In this document: positions 27,185 to 35,756 of the stretch, in pieces
How positions within the stretch are numbered: position 1 is the stretch's first letter
Layout: every line of letters starts with the position of its first letter
Origin: Corynebacterium sp. ACRPH
GTDB taxonomy: Bacteria; Actinomycetota; Actinomycetes; Mycobacteriales; Mycobacteriaceae
Assembly (NCBI RefSeq): GCF_022347285.1
Contig: NZ_JAKRND010000002.1
Location: 62,001-126,000, forward strand
Length of the DNA stretch: 64,000 bases
Direction of reading: 5' to 3'
Notes under the pieces: model-generated
What the model was told of the DNA's origin: nothing
The model's database searches: none
The model's input: the letters and a program-made list of their open reading frames with translations, nothing else
Program-made: the position numbers and the translations under genes

Positions 27185-28147
27185 ATGACTGATTCCAGCA
27201 ACAACCCCTTCAACCCCGAGCTGTGGCGCCCGGTCGATGTGCCGGGCGTAGACAACTTCACGGACATCACCTACCACCGTCACGTCGGCGAGGGCCGCGC
27301 CAACGGCATCGTGCGCATCGCCTTCGACCGCCCAGAGGTCCGCAATGCCTTCCGCCCGCACACCGTCGATGAGCTGTACCGGGCACTGGACCACGCGCGC
27401 CGCACCCCGGACGTGGGCACCATCCTGTTGACCGGCAACGGGCCTTCCCCGAAGGACGGCGGCTGGGCGTTTTGCTCCGGCGGCGACCAGCGCATCCGTG
27501 GCCGTTCCGGTTATCAGTACGCAACCAGCCACGATTCGGACGTCGCCGCCGCTGGCGCAGAAGGGGTGGACGAGGCCCGCGCGAAGGTTGAGGGCGGCCG
27601 CCTGCACATCCTGGAGGTGCAGCGCCTGATCCGCACGATGCCGAAGGTTGTAATCTGCCTAGTCAACGGCTGGGCCGCTGGCGGCGGGCACAGCCTGCAC
27701 GTGGTGTGCGACCTAACCCTGGCCTCCCGCGAGCACGCGAAGTTCAAGCAGACGGACGCCGACGTCGGCTCCTTCGACGCAGGCTACGGCTCCGCATACC
27801 TCGCCAAGCAGGTGGGCCAGAAGTTTGCCCGCGAGATCTTCTTTCTCGGCGAGGCCATCGACGCTGAAACGATGCACCAGATGGGTGCCGTCAACCGTGT
27901 GGTGGATCACGCGGACCTGGAGGACACCGCCATCGAATGGGGTCGCAAGATCAACACCAAGTCCCCCACAGCACAGCGCATGCTGAAGTTCGCCTTCAAC
28001 CTGACCGACGACGGATTAATGGGCCAGCAGGTCTTCGCAGGTGAGGCTACGCGCCTGGCCTACATGACCGACGAGGCAGTAGAAGGCAAGGATGCCTTCT
28101 TAGAGAAGCGCGAGCCGAACTGGGACGACTTCCCGTACTACTACTAG
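27185..28147 (+). CDS. menB: 1,4-dihydroxy-2-naphthoyl-CoA synthase MenB
   Basis: 320 residues, crotonase fold. FDRPEVRNAFRP, CSGGDQRIRG, NGWAAGGGHSLHVVCDLT and the MenB signature SFDAGYGSAYLA are present; the C-terminus ends NWDDFPYYY as in other MenB proteins. It closes the second ring of the naphthoquinone. ATG 27185 is chosen for its leaderless spacing. It is convergent with nothing nearby, and doxX follows on the same strand after 94 bp with its own -10. Confidence 0.96.
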   Translation: MTDSSNNPFNPELWRPVDVPGVDNFTDITYHRHVGEGRANGIVRIAFDRPEVRNAFRPHTVDELYRALDHARRTPDVGTILLTGNGPSPKDGGWAFCSGGDQRIRGRSGYQYATSHDSDVAAAGAEGVDEARAKVEGGRLHILEVQRLIRTMPKVVICLVNGWAAGGGHSLHVVCDLTLASREHAKFKQTDADVGSFDAGYGSAYLAKQVGQKFAREIFFLGEAIDAETMHQMGAVNRVVDHADLEDTAIEWGRKINTKSPTAQRMLKFAFNLTDDGLMGQQVFAGEATRLAYMTDEAVEGKDAFLEKREPNWDDFPYYY

Positions 28148-28228
28148 GCCCGCTGACCAGGCCCACTCTGGCCTCTATCTGTAGCAGATTGACCTGCCAC
28201 AAGCCCGGCCATGCCACCGCTAAGTTGG

Positions 28229-28234
28229 TAGCGT
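28229..28234 (+). promoter_or_regulatory. -10 element of the doxX-like gene
   Basis: TAGCGT, 7 nt before ATG 28242. No convincing -35. Confidence 0.5.
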
Positions 28235-28241
28235 TAGCGAC

Positions 28242-29186
28242 ATGAATATTTTTAAAGATATTTGCATCACGATTTCCCGCATCCTCGTGGGCATCGTGTT
28301 GATCGCCCACGGTTGGCAAAAGTACGATTCCTGGACCATCGACGGCACGGCACAATCCTTCGAGTCCATGAGCGTGCCGTGGCCGAACGCTTCCGCGCAG
28401 ATCGCCACCTACTTCGAGCTCGCCGCGGGCGTGCTGCTGATCCTCGGCCTGCTGGTTCGAGTTGTCGGCCCGCTGCTGTTTATCCAGATGAGCTTCGCCT
28501 TCGGCTTCGCGCACTGGGGCAAGGGTGTCTTCGTTGCCGACGGCGGCTGGGAGCTCGTCGGGGTTCTGGGTGCTGCGGGCCTCGCCCTGGCTGCGTCCGG
28601 CTCGGGTCGCTTTAGCTTGGACTATCTCTTTATGACGCCCGTACGTGCCCGCAAGGAACGCAAGGAGCATAAGGAGACAGCGGCGAAGGAGGCCAACGGT
28701 AGCTATGCTCCCGCAGCCGCGCCTGCCGGAGCGGCTGGAGCCCCGAACGCAGCTCCGAATACTGGGCAGAGCCCGTACGGCAGCTATGGGTCCGCCAACC
28801 AGGGCTCTAACTTCCAGGGCTCCAATTACCAGGGCTCGCCCGCGCAGGCCCCCAACAACCAGAGTTCCAACTTCTGGGGCAACAACCAGGGCAATAAGTC
28901 CCAGAACAGTAAACCCTGGAACAATCGAGGAAACGACGGCTACGCTGGCTACACCATCGGTGGCACGGACAACGCTGGCAGTGCTGGCGCCGCTGGCGTT
29001 GCCGGTGGCGCTGGTGCGGCGGGCATGACGAACGGCAGCGACGCTGATGCCCCTACCACCCAGTGGAACAGCGACCAGAGCGGTGGCCCCTCCAACAACA
29101 GCTTTGGCGGCTTCCCCAGCTCCGGCTCGGACAGCGGCTCCAGCGGTGGAGACGGTGGCGGCGGAGATGGCGGCGGTGGCGACTAA
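28242..29186 (+). CDS. DoxX family membrane protein with long disordered tail
   Basis: 314 residues. The first 125 or so form a DoxX domain with four membrane segments (ILVGIVLIAHGWQK, YFELAAGVLLILG, FIQM-type segment, GGWELVGVLGAAGLAL). The rest is a Gly/Asn/Ser/Gln-rich tail with repeats such as NQGSNFQGSNYQGS, ending in an acidic Gly stretch. DoxX proteins are linked to quinone or redox partners in other systems, and menB lies just upstream, but no catalytic role can be assigned. The tail is probably cytoplasmic. Confidence 0.8.
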   Translation: MNIFKDICITISRILVGIVLIAHGWQKYDSWTIDGTAQSFESMSVPWPNASAQIATYFELAAGVLLILGLLVRVVGPLLFIQMSFAFGFAHWGKGVFVADGGWELVGVLGAAGLALAASGSGRFSLDYLFMTPVRARKERKEHKETAAKEANGSYAPAAAPAGAAGAPNAAPNTGQSPYGSYGSANQGSNFQGSNYQGSPAQAPNNQSSNFWGNNQGNKSQNSKPWNNRGNDGYAGYTIGGTDNAGSAGAAGVAGGAGAAGMTNGSDADAPTTQWNSDQSGGPSNNSFGGFPSSGSDSGSSGGDGGGGDGGGGD

Positions 29187-29245
29187 AAGCCACAGGCCAC
29201 CCGCGCTCTGCATCTGAGTATTTGAGCCGCTTAGCAGCACCACTA

Positions 29246-29289
29246 CCCCGCAGGAGGGCAGAAACCCTCCCCTGCGGGGTTTTGTTTTT
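29246..29289 (+). terminator. terminator after the doxX-like gene
   Basis: CCCCGCAG (29246-29253) pairs with CTGCGGGG (29272-29279), with inner GGG/CCC pairing, then TTTTGTTTTT. Confidence 0.92.
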
Positions 29290-29338
29290 GAGTTCTCTAA
29301 ACCCAAATAAGGTGGGTAGAAAAAATGCTTGACTTTTC

Positions 29339-29350
29339 CAACAATTGTTG
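29339..29350. promoter_or_regulatory. perfect 12-bp palindrome upstream of a small unknown gene
   Basis: CAACAATTGTTG lies in an AT-rich stretch (29315-29380) that must hold the promoter of the 29409 gene. TTGACT is at 29329-29334, but no -10 fits it at normal spacing. A repressor or activator site is possible. Confidence 0.4.
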
Positions 29351-29408
29351 ATTACCCTATGTTTTAATATTGCAAATCCACGGATTTTGAGGAAGGAGAG
29401 AGCGCACC

Positions 29409-29765
29409 ATGTTCAACCCATTTAGTCAGATCCGAGCCAAGCTCTGGGCCACCGACACCACCGAGGGACCCGATCCGGCAGCCCTCGATGCGACCGATGT
29501 CGCCGATGCGCTCCCCCTCCCCGAGGAGTACCGCATCTACCTCGAAGCCAACCGTGACCTCCCTACCCCCTTCTTGAACGCTTTGGATACCCGCAGCCCC
29601 TCTTACCTCGACATCATCGCCTACCTCATCGACACCGGAAAGACTCCCGCCACCCGCCAGGATGTGCAGGCCAGCTTCCTCGCCGTCCACAAGCGCCTCC
29701 CCGGCCCGGCGGAGCTGGAGTCCACCGTGAAGCGAGTCCAGGAGTTCGGCCTAGAAGCCAGCTAG
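29409..29765 (+). CDS. small acidic protein of unknown function
   Basis: 118 residues, soluble, no signal peptide or membrane segment. Visible features are a basic amphipathic start (MFNPFSQIRAKLWA), an acidic middle and a predicted helical C-terminus (YLDIIAYLIDTGKTP, ELESTVKRVQEFGL). GGAAGGAGAG lies 8 nt before ATG, one of the strongest ribosome sites in the window, so it is probably well expressed. It is not recognised. It sits between doxX and menE with its own AT-rich promoter region. Confidence 0.75.
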   Translation: MFNPFSQIRAKLWATDTTEGPDPAALDATDVADALPLPEEYRIYLEANRDLPTPFLNALDTRSPSYLDIIAYLIDTGKTPATRQDVQASFLAVHKRLPGPAELESTVKRVQEFGLEAS

Positions 29766-29823
29766 CCTCGTCCCCCTCGATACCCAACCAGGATGACCGG
29801 GGCGGGCTGTTCAAGCCGACTTG

Positions 29824-29829
29824 TACATT
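29824..29829 (+). promoter_or_regulatory. -10 element of menE
   Basis: TACATT, 7 nt before ATG 29837. This disfavours the overlapping TTG 29828 start. Confidence 0.5.
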
Positions 29830-29836
29830 GGTCAGC

Positions 29837-31186
29837 ATGACCGGAAACTCTTCCCTCGTCCCCCTGCAGCCGACCGTCATCAGCGCGGCCTCGCCCGAGC
29901 TTTTCGCTGCCTCCCTAGAGGCTCTTAAGCGGCTGCTCGCGGGAGAAATCTCCATTCTCCCCCTCCCCGCAGATTGGGAACAAACTTGCCCTGAACTGCC
30001 AAAACAAATGCGCGCGGGGAGTTCTCTAGACGACGACGTGGTGGCGCCCGGCACACTCATCGCCTGCACCTCTGGTTCCACAGGCATACCGAAGGGTGCG
30101 GTGCTCGGGTCGCAGCAGCTCACCACTAGCGCGGACGCCACCGCCTCCTTTATTGAGCGCCATTATCAAGCACAGCCGGGGGCGTGGCTGCTCACACTTC
30201 CGGCCCATCACATCGCTGGACTGCAGGTGATGCTCCGCAGCCTGCGAGCGGGCTACACTCCCCTGGCCGCCGCGCACCTGCAAGCCCAACACCGACAAGC
30301 TCAGCGCCCGCACGCCGACGCGCGCTTCACCGCAGCGGGCTTCATCGCAGACACAGAAGCATTGGCGGAAACCTACCCGGGCGTGGACCTCTACACCTCC
30401 CTCGTACCCGCACAGCTGGAAAGAATCGCTGAAGACCCCGCCGCCGTTAAGGCACTGAAACGCTACGCCTGCGTGCTGGTGGGTGGCGCGGCAGCGCGTG
30501 AGGGCGTCATAGAAACGATGGCCGAGGAAGGAACACAGATCGCGCTGACCTACGGCTCCAGCGAGACGGCGGGCGGGATGGTGTACAACGGCCAACCCCT
30601 GCCGGGCGCGCGGGTGCGGATCGACGGCGCGGACGAGCGCGGCGCCGGACGCGTGCGGATCAGCGGGCCGATGGTGGCGGACGGGTACCGCAACGTGGAT
30701 TCAGGGGAGGCGTTTCCGGTAGCGGGTGAGTTCGTGACTTCCGACATCGGGGTGTTGGACGGCGGCGTTCTAGCAGGCGGCGGCGAAGAGTCGGGCGGCA
30801 CGCTGCGGATTCTTGGGCGCGCCGACGGGGCCATCAACACCGGCGGCTACAAGGTGCTCCCAGAAGAGGTGGAAAAGGCCATCTGCCAGCAGATTCCAGG
30901 AGCCGAGGCTGCGTTTGCGGCAGGCGTGGAGGATCCCAAGTACGCGGAGTTCGGCGAGTCAATCGGGGCGCTGGTGGTACTGCGAGAGGCTGGCAACGGC
31001 GCGGCCGAGCACCCCCGCGAAGTGACCGACCTGGTGCGCGAGGCAATGCGCGGGCAGGCGGGGCCAGGTCTGGTTCCCAGGCGTGCCTGGGCTATCCGCG
31101 AGATGCCGACCACTGGGCCGGGCAAGACCGACCGGCAGCAAGCCGCCGCGATGCTGGACGAGCTCTACGGGCAGCCGCACTCGTAA
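29837..31186 (+). CDS. menE: o-succinylbenzoate-CoA ligase MenE
   Basis: 449 residues of the adenylate-forming (ANL) superfamily. P-loop-like SGSTGIPKGAV lies near residue 78, with LTYGSSETAGG near 238, GRADGAINTGGYKV near 330 and the C-terminal Lys region GPGKTDRQQ. It activates o-succinylbenzoate with CoA before MenB. Several Gly/Glu-rich loops (for example GGVLAGGGEESGG) lengthen it relative to compact actinobacterial MenE. menA follows on the same strand after 132 bp. Confidence 0.94.
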   Translation: MTGNSSLVPLQPTVISAASPELFAASLEALKRLLAGEISILPLPADWEQTCPELPKQMRAGSSLDDDVVAPGTLIACTSGSTGIPKGAVLGSQQLTTSADATASFIERHYQAQPGAWLLTLPAHHIAGLQVMLRSLRAGYTPLAAAHLQAQHRQAQRPHADARFTAAGFIADTEALAETYPGVDLYTSLVPAQLERIAEDPAAVKALKRYACVLVGGAAAREGVIETMAEEGTQIALTYGSSETAGGMVYNGQPLPGARVRIDGADERGAGRVRISGPMVADGYRNVDSGEAFPVAGEFVTSDIGVLDGGVLAGGGEESGGTLRILGRADGAINTGGYKVLPEEVEKAICQQIPGAEAAFAAGVEDPKYAEFGESIGALVVLREAGNGAAEHPREVTDLVREAMRGQAGPGLVPRRAWAIREMPTTGPGKTDRQQAAAMLDELYGQPHS

Positions 31187-31318
31187 ACGCCCCGGCACCT
31201 ACACACCCCAGCACCTACGAGCTTGGGTCCCGGCACCCAAGGACTAAACTGAAGAGGTTTGCGGCACCCCATACTCGCGGGCGCTGCTCCCCAGTGCGAG
31301 CCCCAAGAAAGGCGGACC

Positions 31319-32215
31319 ATGACTTCCACCCCCAGGCAGTATCCCGGCGCAACCCCGGCCCAGTGGCTGGAGGGAGCACGCCCTCACACCTGGGCGAACG
31401 CCGTTGCCCCGGTGTTGGCTGGCACCGCGGCGGCCACCCTGGCGGGCGAGGCAAACCCCCTGCGGGCCGTACTGGCCGGCGTTGTCGCCCTAGCGATGAT
31501 CGTCGGCGTGAACTACGCCAACGACTACTCCGATGGCATCAAGGGGACGGACGACGACCGCTCCGGCCCACTGCGCCTAACCGGCAGTGGCCTCGTGGAG
31601 CCGAAGAGGGTCAAGTACGCGGCATTTGCCTCCTTCGGCGTAGGAGTGGTCGCCGGCATCGCGTTGAGCCTGCTGAGCGCCTGGTGGCTGGTTCTCGTCG
31701 GCGCGGCTTGCATCGCCGGCGCATGGTTCTACACCGGCGGCAAGAACCCCTACGGCTACCGAGGGCTGGGTGAGGTCGCGGTGTTCGTGTTCTTCGGCCT
31801 GGTCGCAGTACTGGGAACAGAATTCACCCAGACCGGCAGCGTAAGCTGGCGCGGCCTGCTGCTGGCCATCGCCGTCGGCAGCCTCTCCAGCGCCGTGAAC
31901 CTAGCCAACAACTTGCGGGACATTCCTACTGACGCCGCCACCGGCAAGATCACCCTGGCCGTTCGCCTGGGGGACGCAAACACCCGCCGCCTGTGGGTGG
32001 GGCTGGTTTCCCTAGCCGTGATCGTCACCATCGGCATCAGCATCGGCCACTGGTGGGGGCTTATCGCCCTGCTGGCAGTCCCTCTATTCGTAGTAGCAGC
32101 CCGCCCGGTGACCGGCGGCGCACAGGGCCGGGCGCTGATCCCCGTGCTGGGCATGCTCGGCCGCGGAATGCTGCTGTGGTCGGTCCTGGAGTTTGCCGCC
32201 GCCCTGCTGGCCTAG
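31319..32215 (+). CDS. menA: 1,4-dihydroxy-2-naphthoate polyprenyltransferase MenA
   Basis: 298 residues, UbiA family, about eight or nine membrane segments. The prenyl-diphosphate motif NDYSDGIKGTDDDR is near 65-78, and the second Asp motif NNLRDIPTDAATGK near 200. It attaches the polyprenyl chain to the naphthoate ring at the membrane. ATG 31319 follows AAAGGCGG; the open frame upstream to 31259 is not conserved. This completes the menaquinone set from MenD to MenG in the window; MenF/MenH-type genes are not here. Confidence 0.95.
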   Translation: MTSTPRQYPGATPAQWLEGARPHTWANAVAPVLAGTAAATLAGEANPLRAVLAGVVALAMIVGVNYANDYSDGIKGTDDDRSGPLRLTGSGLVEPKRVKYAAFASFGVGVVAGIALSLLSAWWLVLVGAACIAGAWFYTGGKNPYGYRGLGEVAVFVFFGLVAVLGTEFTQTGSVSWRGLLLAIAVGSLSSAVNLANNLRDIPTDAATGKITLAVRLGDANTRRLWVGLVSLAVIVTIGISIGHWWGLIALLAVPLFVVAARPVTGGAQGRALIPVLGMLGRGMLLWSVLEFAAALLA

Positions 32216-32274
32216 CCTGAGCAGTCTCGCTGGCCTAAACAGAGCCGGCTTGCCTAAACAGAGCTAGCTTTGGG

Positions 32275-32985
32275 CTACGCGGGAGCCGGGCCGAAGTCCA
32301 CCCCGCGGAAGCGGACATTGTCCGCGATCTGCTGGGCCAGGCCATCCCGCCATGCCATGGGAACAGCGGAGCCCAACTTGAAGGTCACCCCGATCGCATC
32401 GACCTCGTAGATTCCTCGCGGCAGGCTCGGCACTGCTGCCACCCCCTGCACCGATTGGATGCGATACACATCCAACGCAGACTGCGTCGGTACGCCAGAA
32501 CTACCGGGGCTACCAGGATTACCGGGGCTACCAGGGCGGAGCACCACCTCAAGCGCAAACTCCTCATCCAGAACCCCGGCACTGCGCGTCCACTTATCGG
32601 CAAGCTCGGGGCCCAGCCCCACCGACTCTGGCCCCACGCTTCGATAGCGAGTGCGGATCACGTTCACCCGCACAATGTCGCTCCACGGGATTCGTATAGC
32701 TGCATCCCCTACCCCCGAATCGTCCACGACAAGCGCCGGGTTGATCGTCGTACTGGAAGTAGCCCGCGCGTTGGCCTGTCGCTGGCTGGTGTACCAGCCA
32801 AACATCGCAAGCCCCACCAGCGCGAGGGCTACCAGCGGAATCAGAGTCTTCTCGACCACCATCATGGCCACGCACCCCGCAGCGAGAGCAACGAAGAGCA
32901 GGCCAATAGCCAGCCCGCCGAGCTGCTTGCCACGTTGGGTTCGCGGGTTCACCCACACCACAACGTCCTGGGGTCTGCCATACAT
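32275..32985 (-). CDS. PH-domain-like membrane protein
   Basis: 236 residues. A short cytoplasmic N-terminus (MYGRPQDVVVWVNPRTQRGK) is followed by two membrane segments at about 22-68 (LAIGLLFVALAAG, LIPLVALALVGLAMF). A C-terminal bacterial PH-like domain contains IRIPWSDIVRVNVIR and ends IADNVRFRGVDF. A collagen-like loop (GSPGNPGSPGSSG) encoded by a short DNA repeat near 32500-32540 interrupts the domain. Such proteins are common in corynebacteria and have no assigned function. ATG 32985 replaces an upstream in-frame ATG that lacks support. Confidence 0.75.
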   Translation of the reverse strand: MYGRPQDVVVWVNPRTQRGKQLGGLAIGLLFVALAAGCVAMMVVEKTLIPLVALALVGLAMFGWYTSQRQANARATSSTTINPALVVDDSGVGDAAIRIPWSDIVRVNVIRTRYRSVGPESVGLGPELADKWTRSAGVLDEEFALEVVLRPGSPGNPGSPGSSGVPTQSALDVYRIQSVQGVAAVPSLPRGIYEVDAIGVTFKLGSAVPMAWRDGLAQQIADNVRFRGVDFGPAPA

Positions 32986-33004
32986 GGCAGTCAGTTTAAT
33001 CGCC

Positions 33005-33352
33005 TTAGTCGTCCAGGCGCTCGCGCAATTGGTTACGCAGCTCCTGCTTGTGGGCCTGCCTATCGGCATCCCACGCCGCCACCTGTCGGGTCACTCGCAA
33101 CCGCAGGCCCTTGAACATGAACATCGACAGCGGCAGAGCCAGGATCAGCGCCAACGTCATGCTGATCAGCAGTGGGAAGTAGTTCGCCATTCCCAGCAAC
33201 ACCACGACCATGTGGATGATGAACGTCAGCACTAGGAACAAAGCCAGGCGTAAGAAGCCGTACAGTGCAATGTCGCGTACAGCCTTGCCCTTGTCGACCG
33301 ACGGGCTCTGGTCCTCCGTCGTGTCCTTTGCCTTTACATCATCATTAGTCAC
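33005..33352 (-). CDS. DUF4229-type small membrane protein
   Basis: 115 residues. A polar acidic N-terminus (about 30 residues) is followed by two membrane segments (LFLVLTFIIHMVVVLLG, FPLLISMTLALILALPLSMF) and a basic, coiled-coil-like C-terminus (RQAHKQELRNQLRERLDD). The topology matches DUF4229. Start GTG 33352 lies 7 nt after a TAGTGT -10 hexamer, predicting a leaderless mRNA. The frame is open upstream to 33559 but that part overlaps the divergent 33437 gene. Function unknown. Confidence 0.75.
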   Translation of the reverse strand: MTNDDVKAKDTTEDQSPSVDKGKAVRDIALYGFLRLALFLVLTFIIHMVVVLLGMANYFPLLISMTLALILALPLSMFMFKGLRLRVTRQVAAWDADRQAHKQELRNQLRERLDD

Positions 33353-33359
33353 GACCCCA

Positions 33360-33365
33360 ACACTA
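33360..33365 (-). promoter_or_regulatory. -10 element of the DUF4229-type gene
   Basis: TAGTGT, 7 nt before GTG 33352. Confidence 0.5.
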
Positions 33366-33423
33366 CGTTCACCCCCTGGATAACCGGTAATCACCGGCTG
33401 GAAGTGAACGCGGGTGAATCCTC

Positions 33424-33429
33424 TATGCT
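33424..33429 (+). promoter_or_regulatory. -10 element of the 33437 gene
   Basis: TATGCT, 7 nt before ATG 33437. Confidence 0.5.
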
Positions 33430-33436
33430 GGAAGCC

Positions 33437-33814
33437 ATGGGTCGCCTCGTTTTGCTCATCTTGATCATCGTCACCATCGTGCTGCTGTGGAAGGCATTCG
33501 GTCCACAGACCTGGGGAAATGGGGCGCCGTTGAGGCGTAGGGGCGTCAATAATAAACAAGAAGGGCTAAGCCACAAGGGGCCGGACGACGACCCGGACTT
33601 TCTGTGGAACATCGAAAAAGAGCGTTTCAAGAAGCGGCGCGCGCAGGAGGCCAAGGACGCGGAAGAGGCCGAGCGGAAGCGCCGCCAGGAGCTCCGCGAA
33701 CAGCAGCAACGCGAGGCACGCGGCGACAAGCGCAGCGAGAACACCCGCGACGAGCAGAGGCCGAATGGCCCGGAAAACACGGACGGTCCGGACGCTCCGA
33801 AAGACGGGGATTAA
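33437..33814 (+). CDS. small single-span membrane protein with charged coiled-coil tail
   Basis: 125 residues. An N-terminal membrane segment (GRLVLLILIIVTIVLLWKAF) is followed by a polar region with DDDPDFLWNIEKERFKKRR and a long Arg/Glu/Gln-rich helix, ending in a Pro/Asp-rich tail. Similar small proteins occur beside menA in corynebacteria; function unknown. ATG 33437 is preferred to earlier in-frame GTG 33404 and ATG 33425, since the latter lies inside the predicted -10. Confidence 0.72.
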   Translation: MGRLVLLILIIVTIVLLWKAFGPQTWGNGAPLRRRGVNNKQEGLSHKGPDDDPDFLWNIEKERFKKRRAQEAKDAEEAERKRRQELREQQQREARGDKRSENTRDEQRPNGPENTDGPDAPKDGD

Positions 33815-34876
33815 CTAAAGCAGCTCCATGCGCGGCGAACGGCCCGTGCGGTAGTGGTCGATCAGCAGGAAGATGTTGTCCCAGTCCTTGTAGACCTCCG
33901 CGCGGCGCAGCACACCAGTATCCTCGGCGCTCTCGGAGGTGCGGCCACCATCGGGCGCGCGGTACAGCGGCCCCGGCATCGGCTGCGGCACACCCGGCAC
34001 AACGGGGGCTTGGCGGCGCTGCTCGTGCTGGATGATTGCCTGTTCGTAAACCATCTTCGGTAGTTCCGGGGCGATGCCCGCGAAGTGCGCATAGTCCAAG
34101 GCGGGGTCGCCGACGGTCATGTCGGAAAAGTCGATCACGCCCACTCCGCCTTCGGCATTCCACAGCATGTGATCCTCGTGCAGCTCCCCGTGGGTCAGGG
34201 CGCGCTGCTGCTCCGGCCGGGAGATCAACTCGTCCACCTGCGCAAACACGCGCTCCACGAAGTCCGCCTCTGCAGCGCTCAGGTGCGGGGCCAGAATCGT
34301 ATCCGCGCGGGACTTCATCAGTTCCAGCTTGCCCGGCAGGGTGCGTGGCGCGTGGTTCAACTCACTGGTCGCCTCGCCGTCGGTCCACCAGGAATCCACG
34401 CGGCTCATCGGCAGCACATCCGGGTCGAAGGCGTGCATCGTGGCCAGCAGGCTGCCCAGCTGCTCGGCCACCCACGCGCGCTGGCTGGTGGACAGCGTCT
34501 GCCAGAGCTCAGCGGTCAGCGGTTCGCCCAGCAGCTCGGTCTGCATGGTCAGCATCACGGGCTCGGCGGTGTTGAAGGTCCCTCGCGCGTAGGCCTGCCG
34601 CACCGTCCCCGGCACCCGCACTTTGGTGCGGCGGAACAGCTGCGCGATCAGTGAGGATTCCAGCATCGCCTGTTCCCGGTATTCCTTCTCGAAAGGCACG
34701 CGCACCACTACGGACTCAGGCAGCATGTCGTTGAGTTCATACTCCTTTGAGCGCAGCCCGTCCAGGATCAATACTGCGTGGTCAATGCCCTGCTTCGGCA
34801 CTCGCTGGCCCGTCCATTCCAGGTCACGCCAGGTGCGCGCCACCATCTCCGGGATGGTCTCGATCGAAATAGCCAC
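33815..34876 (-). CDS. APH/choline-kinase-fold phosphotransferase-like protein
   Basis: 353 residues. The C-lobe has the Brenner-type motif HGELHEDH (229-236) and the metal-binding GVIDFSD (246-252). In active relatives the motif reads HGDLHxxN/H, so the catalytic Asp is Glu231 here. His236 in place of Asn also occurs in macrolide phosphotransferases. It overlaps or abuts the end of rmlA, so it may be co-transcribed with the rhamnose genes. GTG 34876 is chosen; GTG 34897 would overlap rmlA by 17 nt. A sugar-kinase or maltokinase-like role is only a guess. Confidence 0.75.
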   Translation of the reverse strand: MAISIETIPEMVARTWRDLEWTGQRVPKQGIDHAVLILDGLRSKEYELNDMLPESVVVRVPFEKEYREQAMLESSLIAQLFRRTKVRVPGTVRQAYARGTFNTAEPVMLTMQTELLGEPLTAELWQTLSTSQRAWVAEQLGSLLATMHAFDPDVLPMSRVDSWWTDGEATSELNHAPRTLPGKLELMKSRADTILAPHLSAAEADFVERVFAQVDELISRPEQQRALTHGELHEDHMLWNAEGGVGVIDFSDMTVGDPALDYAHFAGIAPELPKMVYEQAIIQHEQRRQAPVVPGVPQPMPGPLYRAPDGGRTSESAEDTGVLRRAEVYKDWDNIFLLIDHYRTGRSPRMELL

Positions 34877-34880
34877 TTGT

Positions 34881-35756
34881 CTACCGCTCTTTCCCACGCT
34901 TCAGCAGCGCGCTGAGGTACTGCCCGTAGGCGCTCTTGCCCAACTTTGACGCAGATGCCTGCAGCTCCGCATCGTCAATGTAGCCCAGGCGCCACGCGAC
35001 TTCCTCCGGGCAGCTGATCTTCAGGCCCTGCCGCTGCTCGACGGCGCGGACGAAGTCGCCGGCGGCGGCCAGGTCGTCCACCGTTCCCGTGTCCAGCCAG
35101 GCGGTACCGCGCGGCAGCACCTCCACGTGCAGGCGCCCCTCCGCCAGGTAGCGGCGGTTGATGTCCGTGATCTCCAGCTCTCCACGCTCGCTGGGCTCCA
35201 GGGATTTGGCGATCTTCACCACGTCATTGGAGTAGAAGTACAGTCCGGGAACTGCATAGTTGGACTTCGGCTCCGCGGGCTTTTCCGCCAAGCTCAGGGC
35301 CGTGCCCTCGCGGTCGAACTCCACCACTCCGTATGCCTCGGGTTCGGCCACCCAGTAGGCAAAGATCGCCCCTCCGTCTGGGTTGTGGAAGCGCCGCAGC
35401 TGGGTGCCCAGGCCGGTGCCGTAGAAGATGTTGTCACCCAGCACCAGAGCCACCGCGTCGTCGCCGATGAAGTCCTCGCCCACAATGAAGGCCTCCGCCA
35501 GGCCATTCGGCTGGTCCTGCACCGCGTAGCTGATCTGCACGCCGAACTGCGAGCCGTCGCCCAGCAGCCCGCGGAACTGTTGCGCGTCCGCACCCGTGGT
35601 GATCACCAGGATGTCGCGGATGCCCGCCAGCATCAGAGTTGTCAGCGGGTAGTAGATCATCGGCTTGTCGTACACGGGCACCAGTTGCTTGGAAATGCCC
35701 TGCGTAATCGGCCACAGCCGCGAGCCGGTTCCCCCGGCCAGAATGATGCCCTTCAT
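34881..35756 (-). CDS. rmlA: glucose-1-phosphate thymidylyltransferase
   Basis: 291 residues. The N-terminus is [18 protein letters not shown] (nucleotide-binding GGTGSRL), with [18 protein letters not shown] and [18 protein letters not shown] as in RmlA. It makes dTDP-glucose, the first step to dTDP-rhamnose for the arabinogalactan linker. ATG 35756 shares one base with the rmlC stop (TGATG), so the two genes are translationally coupled. Confidence 0.96.
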   Translation of the reverse strand: MKGIILAGGTGSRLWPITQGISKQLVPVYDKPMIYYPLTTLMLAGIRDILVITTGADAQQFRGLLGDGSQFGVQISYAVQDQPNGLAEAFIVGEDFIGDDAVALVLGDNIFYGTGLGTQLRRFHNPDGGAIFAYWVAEPEAYGVVEFDREGTALSLAEKPAEPKSNYAVPGLYFYSNDVVKIAKSLEPSERGELEITDINRRYLAEGRLHVEVLPRGTAWLDTGTVDDLAAAGDFVRAVEQRQGLKISCPEEVAWRLGYIDDAELQASASKLGKSAYGQYLSALLKRGKER

